Positions 21,116-21,770 of a stretch of DNA of 21,770 bases are shown here, piece after piece. Source of the stretch: Candidatus Pacearchaeota archaeon. Lineage in GTDB: Archaea; Nanobdellota; Nanobdellia; Pacearchaeales; GW2011-AR1. The notes under the pieces are model-generated. The model was not told the origin of the DNA. It saw only the letters and a list, made by a program, of their open reading frames with translations, and did no database searches. Position numbers and translations under genes: made by a program. Position 1 is the first letter of the stretch. Each line of letters opens with the position of its first letter. The stretch is taken from NCBI GenBank assembly GCA_018303895.1, contig JAGVXJ010000016.1:1-21770 (forward strand), in the 5' to 3' direction.

Positions 21116-21451
21116 ATGGTTTCAGCTAATTCATTTAAAATTGTTTTTTTTATATTAGTTGTCTTCGCTGTTTTAATTGAAGTTGTCGCAGATATAATTT
21201 TTAAAAAGTGGAGTTTGGAAAATAAAAACTCGCTGTTTATTTTGGGGATGGGGGTTTATTTAATTGGAACAATGTTTTGGGCGTATTCGTTGAAATTTGA
21301 AGTTTTATCTAAGGCAGGTGGAGTTTTTGTAATTTTGAATTTAATTCTTCTAGCTTTGGCAGGAATTTTTATTTTTAAAGACGAATTATCTCTAACTAAT
21401 AAAATCGGAATGATTCTCGGGATGATTAGTATTATTTTAATTGAGATTTAA
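21116..21451 (+). CDS. Small multidrug resistance-type (EmrE-like) transporter
   Basis: The 111-residue protein has four membrane helices, the size of SMR transporters. E22, in LIEVVADIIFKKWS of helix 1, matches the essential glutamate of EmrE. FWAYSLKFEVLSKAGGVFVI corresponds to helix 2-3 with the Ala/Gly-rich packing face, and a FKDELSLTNKIGMILGMISI segment closes helix 4. It probably works as a dimeric proton-coupled antiporter. The substrate is unknown. ATG 21116 is chosen from the TATA-like box. The 3' end overlaps the next convergent gene by four bases. Confidence 0.8.
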   Translation: MVSANSFKIVFFILVVFAVLIEVVADIIFKKWSLENKNSLFILGMGVYLIGTMFWAYSLKFEVLSKAGGVFVILNLILLALAGIFIFKDELSLTNKIGMILGMISIILIEI

Positions 21452-21711
21452 TTACTTCTCTTTATTCTGTCATAAACCAAATCAGCGAAAACACAATTAT
21501 AATGATAAACTTTTTTTCTGCCATCTTCTTTGTATTTTACTTCCAGAGCACCTTTGCTTATTACAATCTGAACCGGAACTCCTTCGACATTAGTCTCTGC
21601 AGTATATTTTGGTAGAATCAAATTTCCTTTCCAGTCTTTTGGTTTTATACTTTCTGTCAATTCCTGAGCATCAAACAGCGTCAATTTTGCTAAGTCTTTT
21701 TTATTTATCAT
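21448..21711 (-). CDS. Small unknown soluble protein
   Basis: The 87 residues start with a helical segment (LAKLTLFDAQELTESIKP, 7-24), followed by strands (GNLILPKYTAETNVEGVPVQ, 29-48; IVISKGALEVKYKE) and end VYHYNCVFADLVYDRIKRSN. There is no membrane helix. A TTTATAAATT box (minus strand) about 25 nt upstream supports ATG 21711. No family is recognised. Confidence 0.65.
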   Translation of the reverse strand: MINKKDLAKLTLFDAQELTESIKPKDWKGNLILPKYTAETNVEGVPVQIVISKGALEVKYKEDGRKKVYHYNCVFADLVYDRIKRSN

Positions 21712-21730
21712 TTTAAATTTTAAAGAAACT

Positions 21731-21740
21731 AATTTATAAA
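21731..21740 (-). promoter_or_regulatory. TATA box for the gene at 21448-21711
   Basis: The minus-strand TTTATAAATT is centred about 25 nt upstream of ATG 21711. Confidence 0.5.
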
Positions 21741-21770
21741 CTTTGGGTTTCTTTTACAAAAAGAAACTAC

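Noticed and set aside
1..21770. CRISPR array, tRNA or rRNA genes, transposase
   Set aside because: No spaced direct repeats, no cloverleaf-like segments and no transposase motifs were seen on reading both strands.

Overview
The window is archaeal and visibly AT-rich. It encodes the archaeal/eukaryotic-type translation proteins aIF2-gamma, aIF5B and ribosomal protein S6e. Genes are small and packed, most intergenic gaps are below 150 bp, and at least a dozen genes carry a TATA-like box centred about 24-27 nt upstream of the ATG, which implies leaderless mRNAs. Together with many short unique proteins this suggests a DPANN-type (Nanoarchaeota/Woesearchaeota/Pacearchaeota-like) genome; that placement is inference.

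Region 1 (1-1,460) looks like accessory or decayed DNA. It holds a GC-rich double-hairpin element abutting a nucleotidyltransferase-fold gene, two tandem related small partner proteins, and two head-to-head gene fragments. Region 2 (1,462-6,045) holds an unknown protein, a COG4339-like HD-fold protein that has lost its metal ligands, a Cas4/RecB-like Fe-S PD-(D/E)XK nuclease, a HELGH zinc metalloprotease overlapping that nuclease antisense by 121 bp, an MFS transporter, and two small ORFs.

Region 3 (6,169-11,576) is a minus-strand block. aIF2-gamma (no zinc-knuckle cysteines, own promoter) lies downstream of a seven-gene operon of mostly unrecognised proteins. In transcription order these are a small membrane-anchored Cys protein, a helical soluble protein, two unknown proteins, a multi-pass membrane protein, a signal-peptide protein that looks like an outer-membrane beta-barrel, and a DUF3419/BtaA-like SAM-binding protein. 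Overlapping ATGA junctions and Shine-Dalgarno sites indicate one transcript from the promoter near 11,602. This is the best candidate for an undescribed system, probably of the cell envelope.

Region 4 (11,672-17,545) has a DUF1284-like gene paired with a possible CheD/CNF-fold protein, a histidine phosphatase, S6e, two membrane proteins, an unknown gene and aIF5B. The 3' ends of S6e and aIF5B carry the same hairpin element. Region 5 (17,596-21,711) has two coupled small unknown genes, a three-gene ABC-2 exporter operon (COG4586/4587/3694 type), a membrane-anchored CxxC thioredoxin-like protein, an SMR-type transporter and one unknown small protein. No rRNA, tRNA, CRISPR array or insertion sequence was seen, and there is no gene-free stretch over 300 bases.
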